Of a stretch of DNA of 64,000 bases, positions 43,720 through 57,312 are shown in pieces. The DNA is from Limonium bicolor (taxonomy: Eukaryota > Streptophyta > Magnoliopsida > Caryophyllales > Plumbaginaceae), in contig CM041778.1 in NCBI GenBank assembly GCA_023374045.1, positions 94,490,839-94,554,838 of the forward strand, read 5' to 3'. The number at the start of each line of letters is the position of its first letter. Position 1 is the first letter of the stretch. Made by a program: the position numbers and the translations under genes. The notes under the pieces were generated by a model that did not search any database, had not been told where the DNA came from, and worked only from the letters and a program-made list of their open reading frames with translations.

Positions 43720-45847
43720 GACCCTTTTATGAGTTAGTCGGGTAAGTAATAAGGTACCCCACGTATGTATACATGTAGTGTACAAAACACGGGAAGTAGC
43801 CGACTCCGTTCTACGGACAATAAGGTAAACTCAAACTGAAACAGTTGGACACCTCGAATGATCGAAGAACTCAGATAAGCTTACAAGCCAAAGGAGTCAA
43901 GAACTCACTCCAAGAGTATAATTAAGAGTTAAAAGGTGCGAGAAGCACTAGAAATTAATCAAAGACATTGGATATGTCTCAAGGATATTGAAGCAAAAGC
44001 ATGAAATAGCCGGTATGGATACCCGGTCTAAACACAATAAGGCAATGCCTAACATGAACACACCAATGTTCAAGGAACTAGGTAAGATACCCAGAGTGAT
44101 CATCTAAGGTACCGGAGGATACCGTTCACCACCGAAGGAAGTACCAAATTGGTTAAAACCATAAGAAAAGTATTGTAGTCTACCCTAAGAACAGAAGACG
44201 TATAACCCTAAACGGGACAACTTGAAATCCAGAACCGCAATGCGGTGAAGACTGAACATACTCAAATGTTAGCCAAAGGTAATGGCATAACATGATAACA
44301 CCCAGGAGCAATACTTGAAGGGTCTAAAATAAATGGAAGCGTGATGCGATAACCTTACCATAGAGCCCAGTAATACCTCCAAGCCATTTGACGGCATACA
44401 GAGTAATGCGAATATATGTGAGCCACCTATAATGAGCATAACTCTAGGCAACGTGGCTAGTATGCCATGAACCTATTACAATACATATCCCAATGGTTGC
44501 AAACCCATTGCGAACTATATGGAGAGTTGTCACGAACGACACCAGTGAAGATGGTATAATAACCAACGAGCAGGGATACCTCTCGTTAATGTGAAACCGC
44601 AAGAGCAGGTGAACATACAGATCCCAAAGAAGAGGATACCATCAATAAATGTCTGAAAATATATCTCTTTCAGAACTACTAACATAGTGAAGCTTGAGCA
44701 TACAATTACCGCCAAGCAATGTGAAACAGGCTTTGATAGCAACTATTGGAAACCGAGGAGTAATCGGTTAAGAAGAAATATGTGAAGTATGAACCTGAAG
44801 TGTAAAACCAGTAACGCTCAAGGAGCTCAGAGATATAAAAGAATGTCATATGCTATAATCAGCCTAGTAAATGGCGAACCGTCGTCTAATGGTAGAAATA
44901 CATGAGCGGAAGCTAATGAAATAGCAGATGCCATGGAAACCAAAGTTGTAAACAAATACGAAAATGCTGCGCAACAAGCGACCAATACATGTGAATAAAT
45001 CATACAATGAGATGGAGTTGAGGAATAAAGATAGTAGACAGACCGAGCAACAAGGAAGTAATGTGCATTCCTATTGCAATCTCATAAGAAATTTACTGCC
45101 AAGTGTTTACGCCTCTGCACTCTGTAGGACTGAGTGTTTTGGTGTTGCACTTGTGCAGTAATGATCCAGTGGGATAGCTAGGAATTTGGGGAAGATGACA
45201 ATTGTGGTAAAAGTTGAAAGGAGACTTATGAAAGTCACAAGGACCGACGCATAGGAAACGCAAGGTCATAATTCAGAAGTTACTGACAATAGAGGCAGCA
45301 CTACAACTAAGTAGCGGCTCAACCTCAACCGATGATATGTCGAGAGAACCAAGTGAATAATCACTCAAGTACACAATAGTATGTACATTGATTCCAGCGA
45401 GCTGGATAGAAAACCTATAACTCACTGAGTTCGCGTACGGTAAAAGAGTACCACACATAATTAATAAACCTCATTTCCAAGATAAGAAGGGATAAAAGGA
45501 TAATGTATAACACATTTAGGATAACAAGAAGGGTAAACAAGCCCTAGGTTATCAGGGTCGCGCAGCAGAAGCTAGTGGGCCCAAATTCTAAGGTTTAATA
45601 CACCCATTGAATGAATGGATAATTATCAATGCCTTGAAGCCTCTAAGGCTAGAACCAAACCCAGTTAAGAGTTAAATAAACTCCGATGAAAATTCTTGGT
45701 GCAGGGACTAAACCAGTAAATTGGTTAAGACCCTTTGACCAGAATATATGGTATAATAGACCGTGTGGAAGTTGAACCACACCATGACGGCTGAATGCCT
45801 TCGACCTATGTCCATTGTCGACACACGGTAGATTATGTGGGCGTAAT

Positions 45848-45863
45848 CCCTTTTAAGGGGGTA
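45848..45863 (+). other. Internal polypurine-like tract, element B
   Basis: CCCTTTTAAGGGGGTA, about 1.5 kb before the 3' LTR; see 33009-33026. Confidence 0.5.
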
Positions 45864-47350
45864 GGGCGAAAACCGCGAAATGTACGTTTTACGTGATGGT
45901 GCGTAAACTGCAATGCGCATAGCGCAAGAGCACTTGTTTTGAATGACTGGTACCTATGTTACATTAACATTTGTATCCACTCATTGTGTAAACTTGAGTA
46001 TTTGTGAGATTTGAAGCGGAAAGGAGTATTGATTGTGAGAAATTTGAGGTGAATGGAGTAGAGAAACTCCATGGGGAATGAGAACACCGATTGGTAATAG
46101 TTGAAGAAATGAGTATGTTTGAGGAGTTTGATGAGTATGTGGGAGATTTGAGGAGTATAAATCAGTATGAAACCGATGTTTAACCTAGTGGGAAGTGAGT
46201 CCCCTAGGTAACTTGATTGATTGTATTGGTGAATAGATGGAGGATAGAAATTGATTTTACTTGTGAACTATTGAAGGATATAAAAACTAATTGGAGAACT
46301 AACTTGGGATTCCTTAGGTAAGTATTTCGGGATAAAATGAGTAGTAATTGATGAGATGAGTAGTAAGCGAGTAAATGAATTCTAGAAATTGGTAAATGTA
46401 TGGTTGTATGATTATGACTAGAAAGATTAAGAAGATAGAAAATGAAATAATGATTGACTATTTGATTGGGTGAATTTAGGTGGGAGGTGAAACTTGGTTT
46501 GCTAGCGATCAAGGGAAACCGAACACCAAAGTGGGGTGGATGGATAGTTCAACACCAATGCTGATCACATTGGGGTTGAATGACTCTTGAAGCTCCGTAC
46601 AAGTGGCCACAAGTAATCACACTAGTAATAGGTGAAACTAACATAAATTGGAATTTGGAGTTGTATGAAGTTTTCAAAATGAATTTCCAAAAGGATTTGG
46701 TATAAATGATTTTCTTTAAACTTGAGAATGAGGATTGGTTTTTAAACCACTCCCACGGACGCTAGTGGATCTTTCATGGCTAGGCACGGGTATCCGGTTG
46801 AACCATGGAGGTGAAGCTGGTTGTGAGTCGGTGGAAGTGATGATTAGTTTTGAAACCGCTGTCACCCGCTGTTGATGCGGCCTTAAGTCTTGATGACCGG
46901 TTGAACGGTGGGCGTGTGTTTTGTATTTGTCCAAGGGCCGCTCGATATGAGTAGTCCAGTCAGGGAAGAGTACCCACTTTGGAGCCTAAAGATTCTCTAG
47001 AGGTGCAAATGATTTTGATCAGAACCAAAGTACCGTAGAGCCAGAAAGAGTAAGTGCTCAATGTCATGACGGCCGTGAACCAGAGAGTGTAAGTGTTCAA
47101 CGTGACCGGTACCTGAGGGATCACTCGATATGGGGAGGACTGAGTGCCTAATTGTCTACGGATGGACCCCCATTGAGAGATTGGAGAACGGATATTTTTG
47201 GTTGCTATGCATGCTTGACATGTTGTTTGGATGTGTGGTATACATCGAGTCAGACATGGAGTCTTTCGGGTTATATAGAGTTTATAGCCATAGAATTGAG
47301 TGCCTTGGTGACTAAAAACCTTAGACTCACTAACTTTATGGGCAAAGTTC

Positions 47351-47365
47351 TTTAAGGGGGTAGGT
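47351..47365 (+). other. Polypurine tract of element B
   Basis: TTTAAGGGGGTAGGT directly before TGAAATACCCC. Confidence 0.7.
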
Positions 47366-50300
47366 TGAAATACCCCAAACTTAATTAGGGTGATTAAAAT
47401 TACTCTAATATGATATTGAGAGCCTATTAGTGCCTGATGAACTTTGGTAGAAAGAATAAATCCAAAGAAACAAGAAAAACGCTTAAAAAGCGAAAAACGC
47501 TAAATTGAGCGTTAAGTAACCCTAAGAGGAACACGACCTCGACAAGAGTATTGAATGGATTTTAAAGGCTTAATAAGGCCTAAATAATATATGTGAACAA
47601 TTCCCGAAGAAAACGGATCCAAATAATATGTTAAAACACCAATAAAGCTTTAGCGCACGTTTTTCGAGAAAACCCAAAAACATGACTTTAAGTGGTCAAA
47701 TGAACCCGTAAAAATTATAGTTCATTAAATAACTATAAATAAAAATTAATAGAATCTTAATAACCATTAAAAATAAAGAAATGAGAAAATTCCGAAAAAC
47801 GGGCCCGGTTAGTGAATAGTGCTAAATCGGGTAAATAAAGCAGCATTTTTTGTAAAAGACGAAAAACGCTCCAGCTGGTACATATATAGTGGGCCTGTTT
47901 TTAATTAGTAAACAGTCCCCTCACACACACTAATAAGCTAGAAAGAAAAGAAAGAACGAAAAGAAAAAGTAAAAAGGTACTAAACTACCTTTTTCCCTCT
48001 CTCTCCTCCATTTCTTCCTTTTCCCTCTTCTCTTTCCTCTCTTTCTTTCTTCCTTGCCGATTTCTCCTCTCTCCCTCTGGTTGCTGTTGTTTTTGAAGTT
48101 CTCCCCCTACTTCCATGGCTTCTCTTCATTCTCTTCCATGCCCAAGCTTTGATAAAGCTCCAAATCAAAAATAAATTGCGTATTTGAACTCCTCTCATCA
48201 TTCTCTATCTTCCTCTCTTTTCAAAATCTGAAAATGAAAACTTCATCTCCATGGGTTTTCCCCATTTGAAGAGAAAATGGCATCAATGTGTAGCTTGGAG
48301 TCTCCTCTTTCAAGCAAGGTAAAAATATTCAAGAAAAACTCATTTTTCTTCACCCTCCTTTCTTGACCGATTTTGCCCCTCTTTGATACCCCATTTTCTT
48401 CTTGTTTTGGAGCTTCATTTCAACCCTCCAATGGTGGTGGAATCATCTTCTTGATTCAAGGGTGAAAACCCCTCCTAAAACTTCAAAGGTACACCTTAGA
48501 ATTTTGTGCTTTAAGCTCCTTCATCGGATTAGAGAATTTCCAAAGGTTAGGATTCTAATTGGGTGTATTTGTGTGCTTCTTGAATGTTGGGATGGAGTTT
48601 GGCAACTCCATTCCCACTTGACCGAATTTGAGTAGAGGAGGAGCAAGAGGAGAATTGAGGAGAAACTTGTGAATTAAGGTAAGAAACCTACATTGAAGTT
48701 TGCTTTGATTTGTTTAAGAATTTGGGATGGGTTAAATTTAATAATAAACCCAAAATATGAGTTATAGTGTGCTTGGGTGAAAATTGGTAGGTTTGTGGAC
48801 TCAATTGTGAATTAAGGGCCTTGGAGCCAAATGTTGTGAGGTTTGTGAATTGTATTATTGTTTGGTGAATTTTGAGGATATATTATGTGCTGGTAGGACC
48901 CTCATGGGTGTGGCTAGATTAGGAATGTAAATTGGTGTGAATTGACGGATTGGGATGTGTTAGGTTTATGGGGAGGTTATGACGAAGTTTCGGTAGAAAA
49001 TAAGTGTTTTAGGTGACTTTGGCAATGGGAGAAGCTTAGGTGTGTAGTTGGGTTGAGTAGAGATGTTTAGTGACCTTGGAATGGTGAATGGAGGATGGAT
49101 TAGAGAGTGTGTAAAATCTGTAGCAAATAGCATTTGAGAAACTTGGAACTTTTGGAAAAGGGTTAGTGTTTATAACTTGTGAAACAAGGAGTGAACTTGG
49201 GTTTTAGAAGTGAAAAGGTATGAGAATGATTGAGAATGGTCATTAGGTGATTTGGTAAGGTTGGTAAGAGGTAGGAACTATAAAAAAGAAGTAGAAATGC
49301 ACAAGTGTGCAAAACACAAGAATGTAGAAATTGAATTTGTTGAATTTGAGCAAGAATTGGGTAGTGGATTTAACCAAAGATTTGGAGTGGTTTAGAGCAT
49401 GTTTTAGGGTGATTAATTATGTAGAAAACTTGTGGAAAGATTAGGGAAAGTTTGAGGGTGGTTTAAGGGTTGATTTGGGGTTGAAAATGATCTTAATAGC
49501 AGTTTTTAGCAGGGTCCGGGACTTAGGATATGTACCAAGTCCCGGACCGCACCAAAAAAAGGCCCGAGAGTGAATGCAGGAATTGGTCCGGGACTTAAGT
49601 CCAGGACCAAGTCCAGGACCAGGTAGAAAAATGAGCCGAAAGTACACAGAAGCATTGGTCCGGGACCTTGGGTCCGGACCAAGTCCCGGACCACCCCTAG
49701 AATTGCCTAGAAAGTGTTTTTAAGGGTTCTAAACATGGGGGATTGATTCATATTGGTTTTAGGAGTTGTTTAGGAGTTGTTTGGTGACTGATAAAGGTCC
49801 TAAGAAGTATAAACAAAGGTTGGAAGTGATTGAGAAAGTTGCGAGTTTAAGTACACTAAGTTAAACCGAAATAACGGGATAACGGGGTAAGTACGGGAGT
49901 AGCAATTATGTACCTACCGTAACGCCTTAATATTAATTGAACCATTTGACATGTAATTAGTGGTTCAAGAGTAAGACACGAGAAACAAGAGTGAACCGAG
50001 GAACGTGAGAACACCCGGTAAAGTTAACCCCCGGTGAAAGGTATGATTTCCTCATGCTCTGTATCCTAACTTGGTTACCCCGATTTGTGTGCTTGTTTGA
50101 TTGTGTGATCACCTAACAAGATAAATGCACGAATCGGATTGTTTGCACTTATTGGTGCTTGTATGGTATTGTGGTTTGTTGGTTTGTATTGTGAACTTAA
50201 AGTTTGTATAATTCATGAAATGTGAATTGTGAATGAATTGTTTGAATGATGAATGTGTATGGTAGTGCGACTCATAGTTGAGTCTTGTGTGAGTAGAGAC

Positions 50301-51773
50301 TCGTAGAAAGAGTCAAGTGTGAACTAATAAAAAGGTGGAACACATTACAACTATCGAACCAAGAAACGACAACATAACCCTACGAACTCACTAGAATGTG
50401 AGAAAGTATACGGAAGTAGTGAACTCCCGATAACGGTTAGAGAATCGAATTGATTTAATCCACACGATAAATAATAGTGGAAGTACACGAGTAACCTCTA
50501 TCTAGAGGATTGATAATGGTACAAAGTATGAACCATGAAATAAGTGAAGCTTGATAAAGGATCTCCAAACCCCTTAGAAATATAGTCGAACCCTAATGAG
50601 AGGAACCGACTAAAATGAACAATGTCACGAATATGAGAGTATTTGATAAGTAGGGTAAGACCTTAATTCTTAGAATACTAGACATTGTGAATTCCCTAAG
50701 CCAATAGATGTTATCGAGAGAGATACCTCTAGGCTAATCCTTGTGATTGTGAAATGACTCAGAGAGAGGAGTTTTGGGAATTTGAGTAGTCCGGTAGAGA
50801 ACTGGACGTTGGTGGACTTGAGGAGCCATATGCTTAGCCCCTTTTGTATTTTTAAGCCCGGTGGTGGGTCTTGTGTATGACCCTGCCCGGAGGTCATGAG
50901 AATGACTTAACATATATCTTGAGTATTGAGTATTGAACGGTGAACTTGAGTATTGAGTATGTGAGTATTGAGAATGGAGTGGTGACTTGAGAACTTGAGA
51001 ATTGAGTTGAGCCTTGTAGACCTTGTGAGATTGTGAGTAAGAGAACCCAAGAGAGTGGGTAAGACAATGAGTAATTGAGTAAGGCATAGTGAGGTAGAAA
51101 CCCTCAAGCCTAAGTAAAGAACAGTTAAACTAACCTCCTGATGTGTGTGTTAGTGTTTATGTTCAATGTTGAACTTTGATTGTGAATGTACATATATAAT
51201 GTATGTTGTATGCATGTTGATTGAAATAAAATTAATCGCATGCTCTCGACTAAATAGTCGGCGTACCCTCACTAGTACGCGGGGTATGCGGAAGTCATAT
51301 GCAGCAATTTTGCTGAGCCCCTAGGGGCATCATTTTTATTTTACAGGTACACGAAGCCGTCAACCGTTCGAGAGTGGGACAGGGTTGTTATTGGTATGGG
51401 TAGTTGATTAAGGAACTGTATTTATGTATTGTGGATTTGTAAGACCGGAAGGTCATGGATGGACTTAGGAACTGTAGATACTCGGTATAGTGTGGAATGG
51501 ATATTGTATTGTATATAGAGGAATTAAAGGTTGTATTTGGCTTGTGAATTGGTTAAGTAATGGAAGTAACATTTGTATAGTGTACTCGGGATAAGACCCA
51601 TCAGACCGATATCATAATTGTTGTTGTATTTGAGTTGGGATTGGCCTTGTTAGTCACGTGGGTGACTAACGGTATTGTTTCACCCCCGGTTGTATTAGAA
51701 TTTCCGCTGCTTGTGTATTGATAATGGAGACGGGTTAGGAGTTAATTGTGTGATTACCGGTAGGGGTGTTACA
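47366..51773 (+). repeat. Element B 3' LTR, 4408 bp
   Basis: Starts TGAAATACCCC and ends GGGGTGTTACA. It contains a C/T-rich tract (about 47985-48080), a palindromic array (49513-49692), the hairpin plus acceptor-like block (about 51262-51350) and the G-box palindrome (51650-51669). Confidence 0.92.
49513..49692. repeat. Palindromic minisatellite in LTR B (3')
   Basis: Same three units as 40049-40228. Unit 2 has GTCCAGGACC where the other LTR has GTCCTGGACC. Confidence 0.8.
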
Positions 51774-52262
51774 ATAATGTTGAAAACCCTAATGCCCGTC
51801 TTGCAGGCTCACACTCATCTTTATTCTCTACGTCGTTGTTCCCCCAAGGTTTGCTTTTCTTATTCTCACTGTCATTACGTTCTTGAGAACATAGATATGT
51901 TTAGATTATCTAGAAGGGTGAACAAAAGTAGTTGATATATATTTTTTGTAACATCTTGATTGTAGACCTTTCAGTGAATTTTGAAGCCAGTAATGCGGAT
52001 AGCGTGCTGCATAAAAGTTCCTCAACTATTAGTAACAATTAAGTGATTGTGATTGTATTTTTCTTAGGCATGAACACTCAGTTTAAAAAGGTGTAATTAT
52101 TTTAAAACTATCAGTCATAGTTTAAGGCTTTGAGCACTTAGTTTACAAAATATGTCTAACTTTTAAAGATTTATCTTTAGTATATTTTTTTTGGCCGAAC
52201 CTCTTTAGTATATTTCTCTAACGCATAATGAAGATTTTCCTTTTCATTCCCTTTTTTAGAGG
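51774..52262. other. Unassigned sequence between elements B and D
   Basis: The 489 bp that I cannot place in a repeat. It may be older host sequence. No gene is supported; the longest frame here starts inside LTR B. Confidence 0.5.
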
Positions 52263-53401
52263 TGTAACACCCCTACCGCTAATCCCGTCATTACCGTCTA
52301 ATCACCTCGTACTTCCATACTTACGCAGCGAATAATCCGTACTCATCGGCGGGTGATACAATGCCGTTAGCCACCCACGTGATTAACAAGGCCTACTTCC
52401 ACTACAACATCATTCTGATGGACCGGAATACCCGAGTATTAAAACAAATACAATCCACACTTCAATTACTAACCGAGTACAATAATTCTTCATTCAATAC
52501 ATTGCTCAATACTTACCATACAATATACCGAGTCTACTAGTTTACCTTCCAAATTACAATATTCTCACAAGTCTATACATACTTGTCAAGGGTCTACCCT
52601 CCTACCCAAGTCTCACAATACCTCTTGCTTACCAAATACATAAGGGTGTACCACTTGGTACACCGGCAATTCAAATGGGCTACAAGCCTCATACAAATCA
52701 ATACATCATCCAATCAATCCCTAGCTAATACTAGGCATAGCAAACCGGTCTCAACTTTGACCAAATTAGCTTCGGGTACCTAGAAAATAAAAACAGTGCC
52801 CCAAGGGGCTCAGCAAAAGCTGCATATGAAATTCGCATACCCCACGTGCTAACGGGGATACACCGACTACTTGGTCGAATACATGCGGTTCATTTTATAC
52901 ATGCATACATGCTATTACAGAAAGCATTACAATCATACAAGGTACATACATACAAGGTACATACACAGAAGGATACCGTACTTACAATGGAATACAATAC
53001 ACAAGTCAATCATCAAGGTAATACACTTCACAGTCCGTACTTCCTTCTTTGTTAGCCAGTTACCCATCCGGGTTAATCGGATGTTCTTTACTCTTATACT
53101 CGGTACCATACGACTTACACCAGCCTTACTCATACAATACTTACTTACTTTCTTACTTTTATACTCAAGTTAAGTCGGTATGACCTCCGGGCAGGGACTA
53201 CACCGTCCCACCACCGGGCTTTAGGGTGGCTCACTAATCTAGGTTGCTACCCATCTAAGGGGTTTGTACCATGGAAAAGATTAAGGCCAAGAATCGGATC
53301 CAACCTCTTGTGTCTCCTCATCCTCACACGTGGCCGAAACTATATCAGGCTTCTTACATACTTCCAATTTACCAATTTACTCAAAGTTAGAGGGGTTACG
53401 T
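52263..53401 (-). repeat. LTR D, 3' end portion
   Basis: The plus strand begins TGTAACACCCC, the reverse of the A/B LTR end. It carries the conserved hairpin block (about 52779-52835) and a degraded G-box palindrome near 52369. It is interrupted at 53401 by solo LTR C and continues at 57313. Confidence 0.85.
53397..53401. other. Target duplication of solo LTR C, left
   Basis: TACGT, matching 57308-57312. Confidence 0.85.
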
Positions 53402-56400
53402 TGTAACACCCCAACCGCTAATCCTTCCATTATCCTCTAATCGTCTCCATACTTACTCTTACACGCAGCGGATACTTACATGCTCCCGGCAGGTGATACA
53501 ACACCATTAGCCATTCCAAGACTAACAAGGCTACTACTACTTACAGTAACGGTCTAAAGATTAGAATATACCGAGTAACTTAAATACTTACAATACAATT
53601 CCAAATACATACTTACAACCTTGATTACCGAGTATTCAAAATTATAGAAATTACATTCCCACTCTACAAGTCTATTCAAAATTTATGAGTTTATACAACT
53701 ACTCATTCACACTAAAGTTCACAATTCAATTCTCTCAAAAGGGTGTACCACATGGTACACCGGCTACTCAAAAAGGCGTCAAGCCGTGTACAACTCAGTA
53801 CACCATTTTCAATCTACTAACTACTCCCAAAATGAATCGTCACGGTCCTTACTCGACCTTCAAATCTCACGAGTACCTGTAGAATTAAAAACAGTGCCCC
53901 AAGGGGCTCAACAAACGCTGCATATGAAATTCGCATACCCTGCGTGCTAACGGGGGTACGCCAACTACTTAGTCGAATACATGCTGTTCGTTTTATTCAT
54001 ACATACATACATGCTTTTATACACAATATTACAGTACATTACAAAGCATACATACATTCATTCATTACACACAAGGAAGATAATACAAGTCAACCATTCA
54101 TACTTACCGGAATACGGAGATACACTTCTCCAATACATACACATTCCTTGTTAGCTTCTTTACTTACCCAGGTTAATCGGGTGTACATTACTCTTTTACT
54201 CGTGATCAATGACTTACACTAGTCAAGACCATTACTCATACAAATACTTTACTTACTTACTTACTCAAGTCAAGTCGGTATGACCTCCGGGTAGGGACTA
54301 CTATATCCCACCACCGGGCTTTAGGGTGGCTCACTAATCCAGGATGCTACCCATTCAAGGGGTTTGGTCCATGGAAAAGATTAAGGCCAGGATTCGGATC
54401 CAACCTCTTGTGTCTCCTTATCCTCACGCGTGGCCGAAACTATATCGGACTTCTACTCATATTTTACTCATTACTCAAGTCAGAGGTTAGGTGGTTAGGA
54501 ATTAGTAGAAGTCACTACTTTCATACCCAGGGTTAATACACTACACAAGTACACAACAAGCTACACATACACTTCATTCTCATCCATTCATTTCATGAAT
54601 TATACAAACTAAGAATTCAAGGCATTATAACAAGAACAATATAATACAAGCACAAGTAAGTGCAGTAAAAGTCTGATTCGTGCATTTATCTTGATTAGGT
54701 GATCACATAAACACACAAATCAGAGTAGCCAAGCTAGCATACGGGGCATGAAAAAATCATACCGTTCACCGTCGTACTCGAACTCCGACTTTCCTTCGGT
54801 GTTCAACTATTCAAGTCCTATACATACATGGAGCTGTATGGTCAATGATCTATTATTGACCCAACTCATTCTTCCATTACTACTTCCATTATTCACTTAC
54901 TAGTTCTTACAATTCATACTTGATTATGAAAATCATTATTTTCCCATTATCTCTTATACTCGCTTCCTTACTTATATACTTACTTTCTTACCATTATTGC
55001 TCCATTCATGGTGTACTACTATATATGTATATATACACATATACATACATATATAGATATGATTACTATAATTACACATTTTTTTGTATGGCTCGACCGA
55101 CCTTACCCAGGGTCGGACCCATGGTCGGTTGAAGTCAGTGAGTTACGCAACTGAAAAATTCAGACCCGACCGACCTTGCCAAGTTCGGTCCCAAGGTTGG
55201 TCCAAGTCAGTGTACTGGGTTCGAAATTTATGACTCGACCGACCTTGCCAAGTCCGGTCCCAAGGTCGGTCGAAGTCAGTGACTTAGGGTTTACTTTTAC
55301 GACTCAGACCTTGTCAAGTCCGGTCCAGGCGGTCACAAGTCAGTAGACTTCCGTCTTTGTTAATTAGGCTCGACCGACTTGCTAAGTTCGGTCCCAAGGC
55401 GGTCCGCCTAGTACATCCATTTACTTTGTTTTTTCTGTTTCATTTTCACCCATTACTTCCTAATCTTCCCAAGCATTCCCAACATGTTTAACACTCATTT
55501 TGATGCTCTAAACTTCTCTAAACCTCCTACTAAACTCACTACTCATTTCTAAGTTAACTTACACAATTTTTCTCACTTTCATTCTAGCACTTATACCAGT
55601 TTTTGTCCAGTTCTTTATTTGCTACAGATTTTGACTCTATCTTTTGCCATTCAATACTTCCTCAACTAATGCCATCACTAGCCTCCACAAATGCATTATT
55701 TCCCACTCTAGTTCTTCCCATTACCTAGCTCCTCTCCAAATCTGTTTCAAAGTGCTAAACTACCCACATTAAGCTTCCAAGTTCTCTAGTTTCGAAGTAA
55801 ATTTTGACATAGTCTCCCCTGTAATTTTAACTTTCTCACCACATTGTTTGTTCACCAATGAACCCTTATCAAACCTGTTTATTCAAGGCATTAATATTCA
55901 CATTTCCAACTTCACCACAACACTCCTCACACTACAATACATTATATTTTTCCTGGACATACATATTCATTCCCCAAGGTTTTCCCAAGCTTTTAAATCA
56001 TCATTCAAACTTCAAAACAGTTTTATTCTCTTCTTCATTATACTACAAAATAGTTACTACTCAAAACCATATACATTACCCATTCTAAGTACTCAAAAAC
56101 TGTTACAATACAACATATCAAACTAGCTCAAGGTAAGAGCATTTACCTTGTCTTTCTAGTTTTTCTTTCTTCCTTTTCCTTCTCTTCCTTTCTTCTTTAT
56201 TTCTTCCTTGTTCAAGGATTGGCAATGCTACAACAACCCATACATACCAATGCTAGTTTAGAATTCATCCTTAACTAACCCTAGAATGTAGACATGTTTT
56301 TAGAGTTTAGAAAAGAGCATTACCTTCCAACCAATGAATGAAGTTCTTGACTAGCAAGAGAGCAAGAGTTCTAGCACCAATGGAGAAGCCAAAACCGGCT

Positions 56401-57307
56401 GGAGAACAAGGCACAAGGAATTCAAAAATTTGGAAATGCTAATATTACAAATGAGAGCTAGAAATGAGAGATTTTCGGATTTCTTTTTACCTCAAAACAT
56501 CAAGGTGATGAAGGGGCTTCCAGTGGTGGTCTCAACCCTTCAAATGGCTTTCAGCCATGGAAATGAAAGTGGAGCTTTTGGATTTTTGAAAGGAGGAAGA
56601 TGTTCTCCTTGACAAGGGGAACTCAATGATGTAGTTTTCATAAGATTTGGGCAAGGTTTGAGCTTTGAACAAGAGGAGAGAAGGAGAGTTTTGTGTGAGT
56701 GTTCTTCAAGCCTCCATGCCTGTTGAGATCGAAAGAAAAAATTTAAGGAGGAAGGGAGTGAGTATGGTGAGGGAGTGAGGGGGTAGAGGAGAGAGAGTGA
56801 CCAACTCCCCTTTTCTACTTTTGTTGCTTTACTTGTTTGTCATTTAGCAAATAAGGAAAGAATAAAGAGAGTGAGAGAGGGGGAGTCAGCCGGCTACACA
56901 CACACATTCTTACAGATTTTTGATTTTTATTTACAAAAGTGGACACATTAGTTTTGCTTATTTACACTCTCACCCCACAACTTCTCGGTTTTTTATAGTT
57001 TTTACTAACCGGAACCCGTTTTCCGGAATTTCTTCGTTTAGTTAATTTTATCGGTTCTAAACCTTCATTAATGTTTATTAATGACTATTTGGTTGACCAA
57101 AATTATTACGAGTCTATTTGACCCGCTTAAAGTCACGTTTTCCCAGTTTCCTCGAAAAACGCGCTTTAAGGTTCATTTATGCTTTTAATCTGTTTTAAGG
57201 ATCCGTTTTCTTTGGGATTTGTTCCCTCATGTTTATTTAGATGTAATTAAGCCTCTAAAATCATAATTAGCCTAATTAATCCTTATTTTTAATTTTGGGG
57301 TATTTCA
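53402..57307 (-). repeat. Solo LTR C, 3906 bp
   Basis: On the minus strand it runs from TGAAATACCCC (57307) to GGGGTGTTACA (53402). TACGT flanks both sides (53397-53401 and 57308-57312), and LTR D sequence continues across it. With one LTR, matching duplications and no internal region, it is a solo LTR left by LTR-LTR recombination. Its palindromic array is of the element A type. Confidence 0.88.
55095..55405. repeat. Palindromic minisatellite in LTR C
   Basis: About five units near 70 bp. The clearest has GACCGACCTTG facing CAAGGTCGGTC. Same type as LTR A, opposite strand. Confidence 0.8.
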
Positions 57308-57312
57308 TACGT
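57308..57312. other. Target duplication of solo LTR C, right
   Basis: TACGT, matching 53397-53401. Confidence 0.85.

Larger units (their letters stand above)
42309..47365 (+). mobile_element. Element B internal region, non-coding
   Basis: 5057 bp between the primer site and the polypurine tract, with no frame above about 107 codons and no retroelement motif on either strand. It is collinear with the element A internal region, with conserved islands. Either a non-autonomous family (LARD-like) or a badly decayed one; the shared layout favours the first. Confidence 0.75.

Noticed and set aside
51774..52262. Host exon with acceptor-like CTTGCAG near 51802
   Set aside because: No coding signal or partner donor in the 489 bp.
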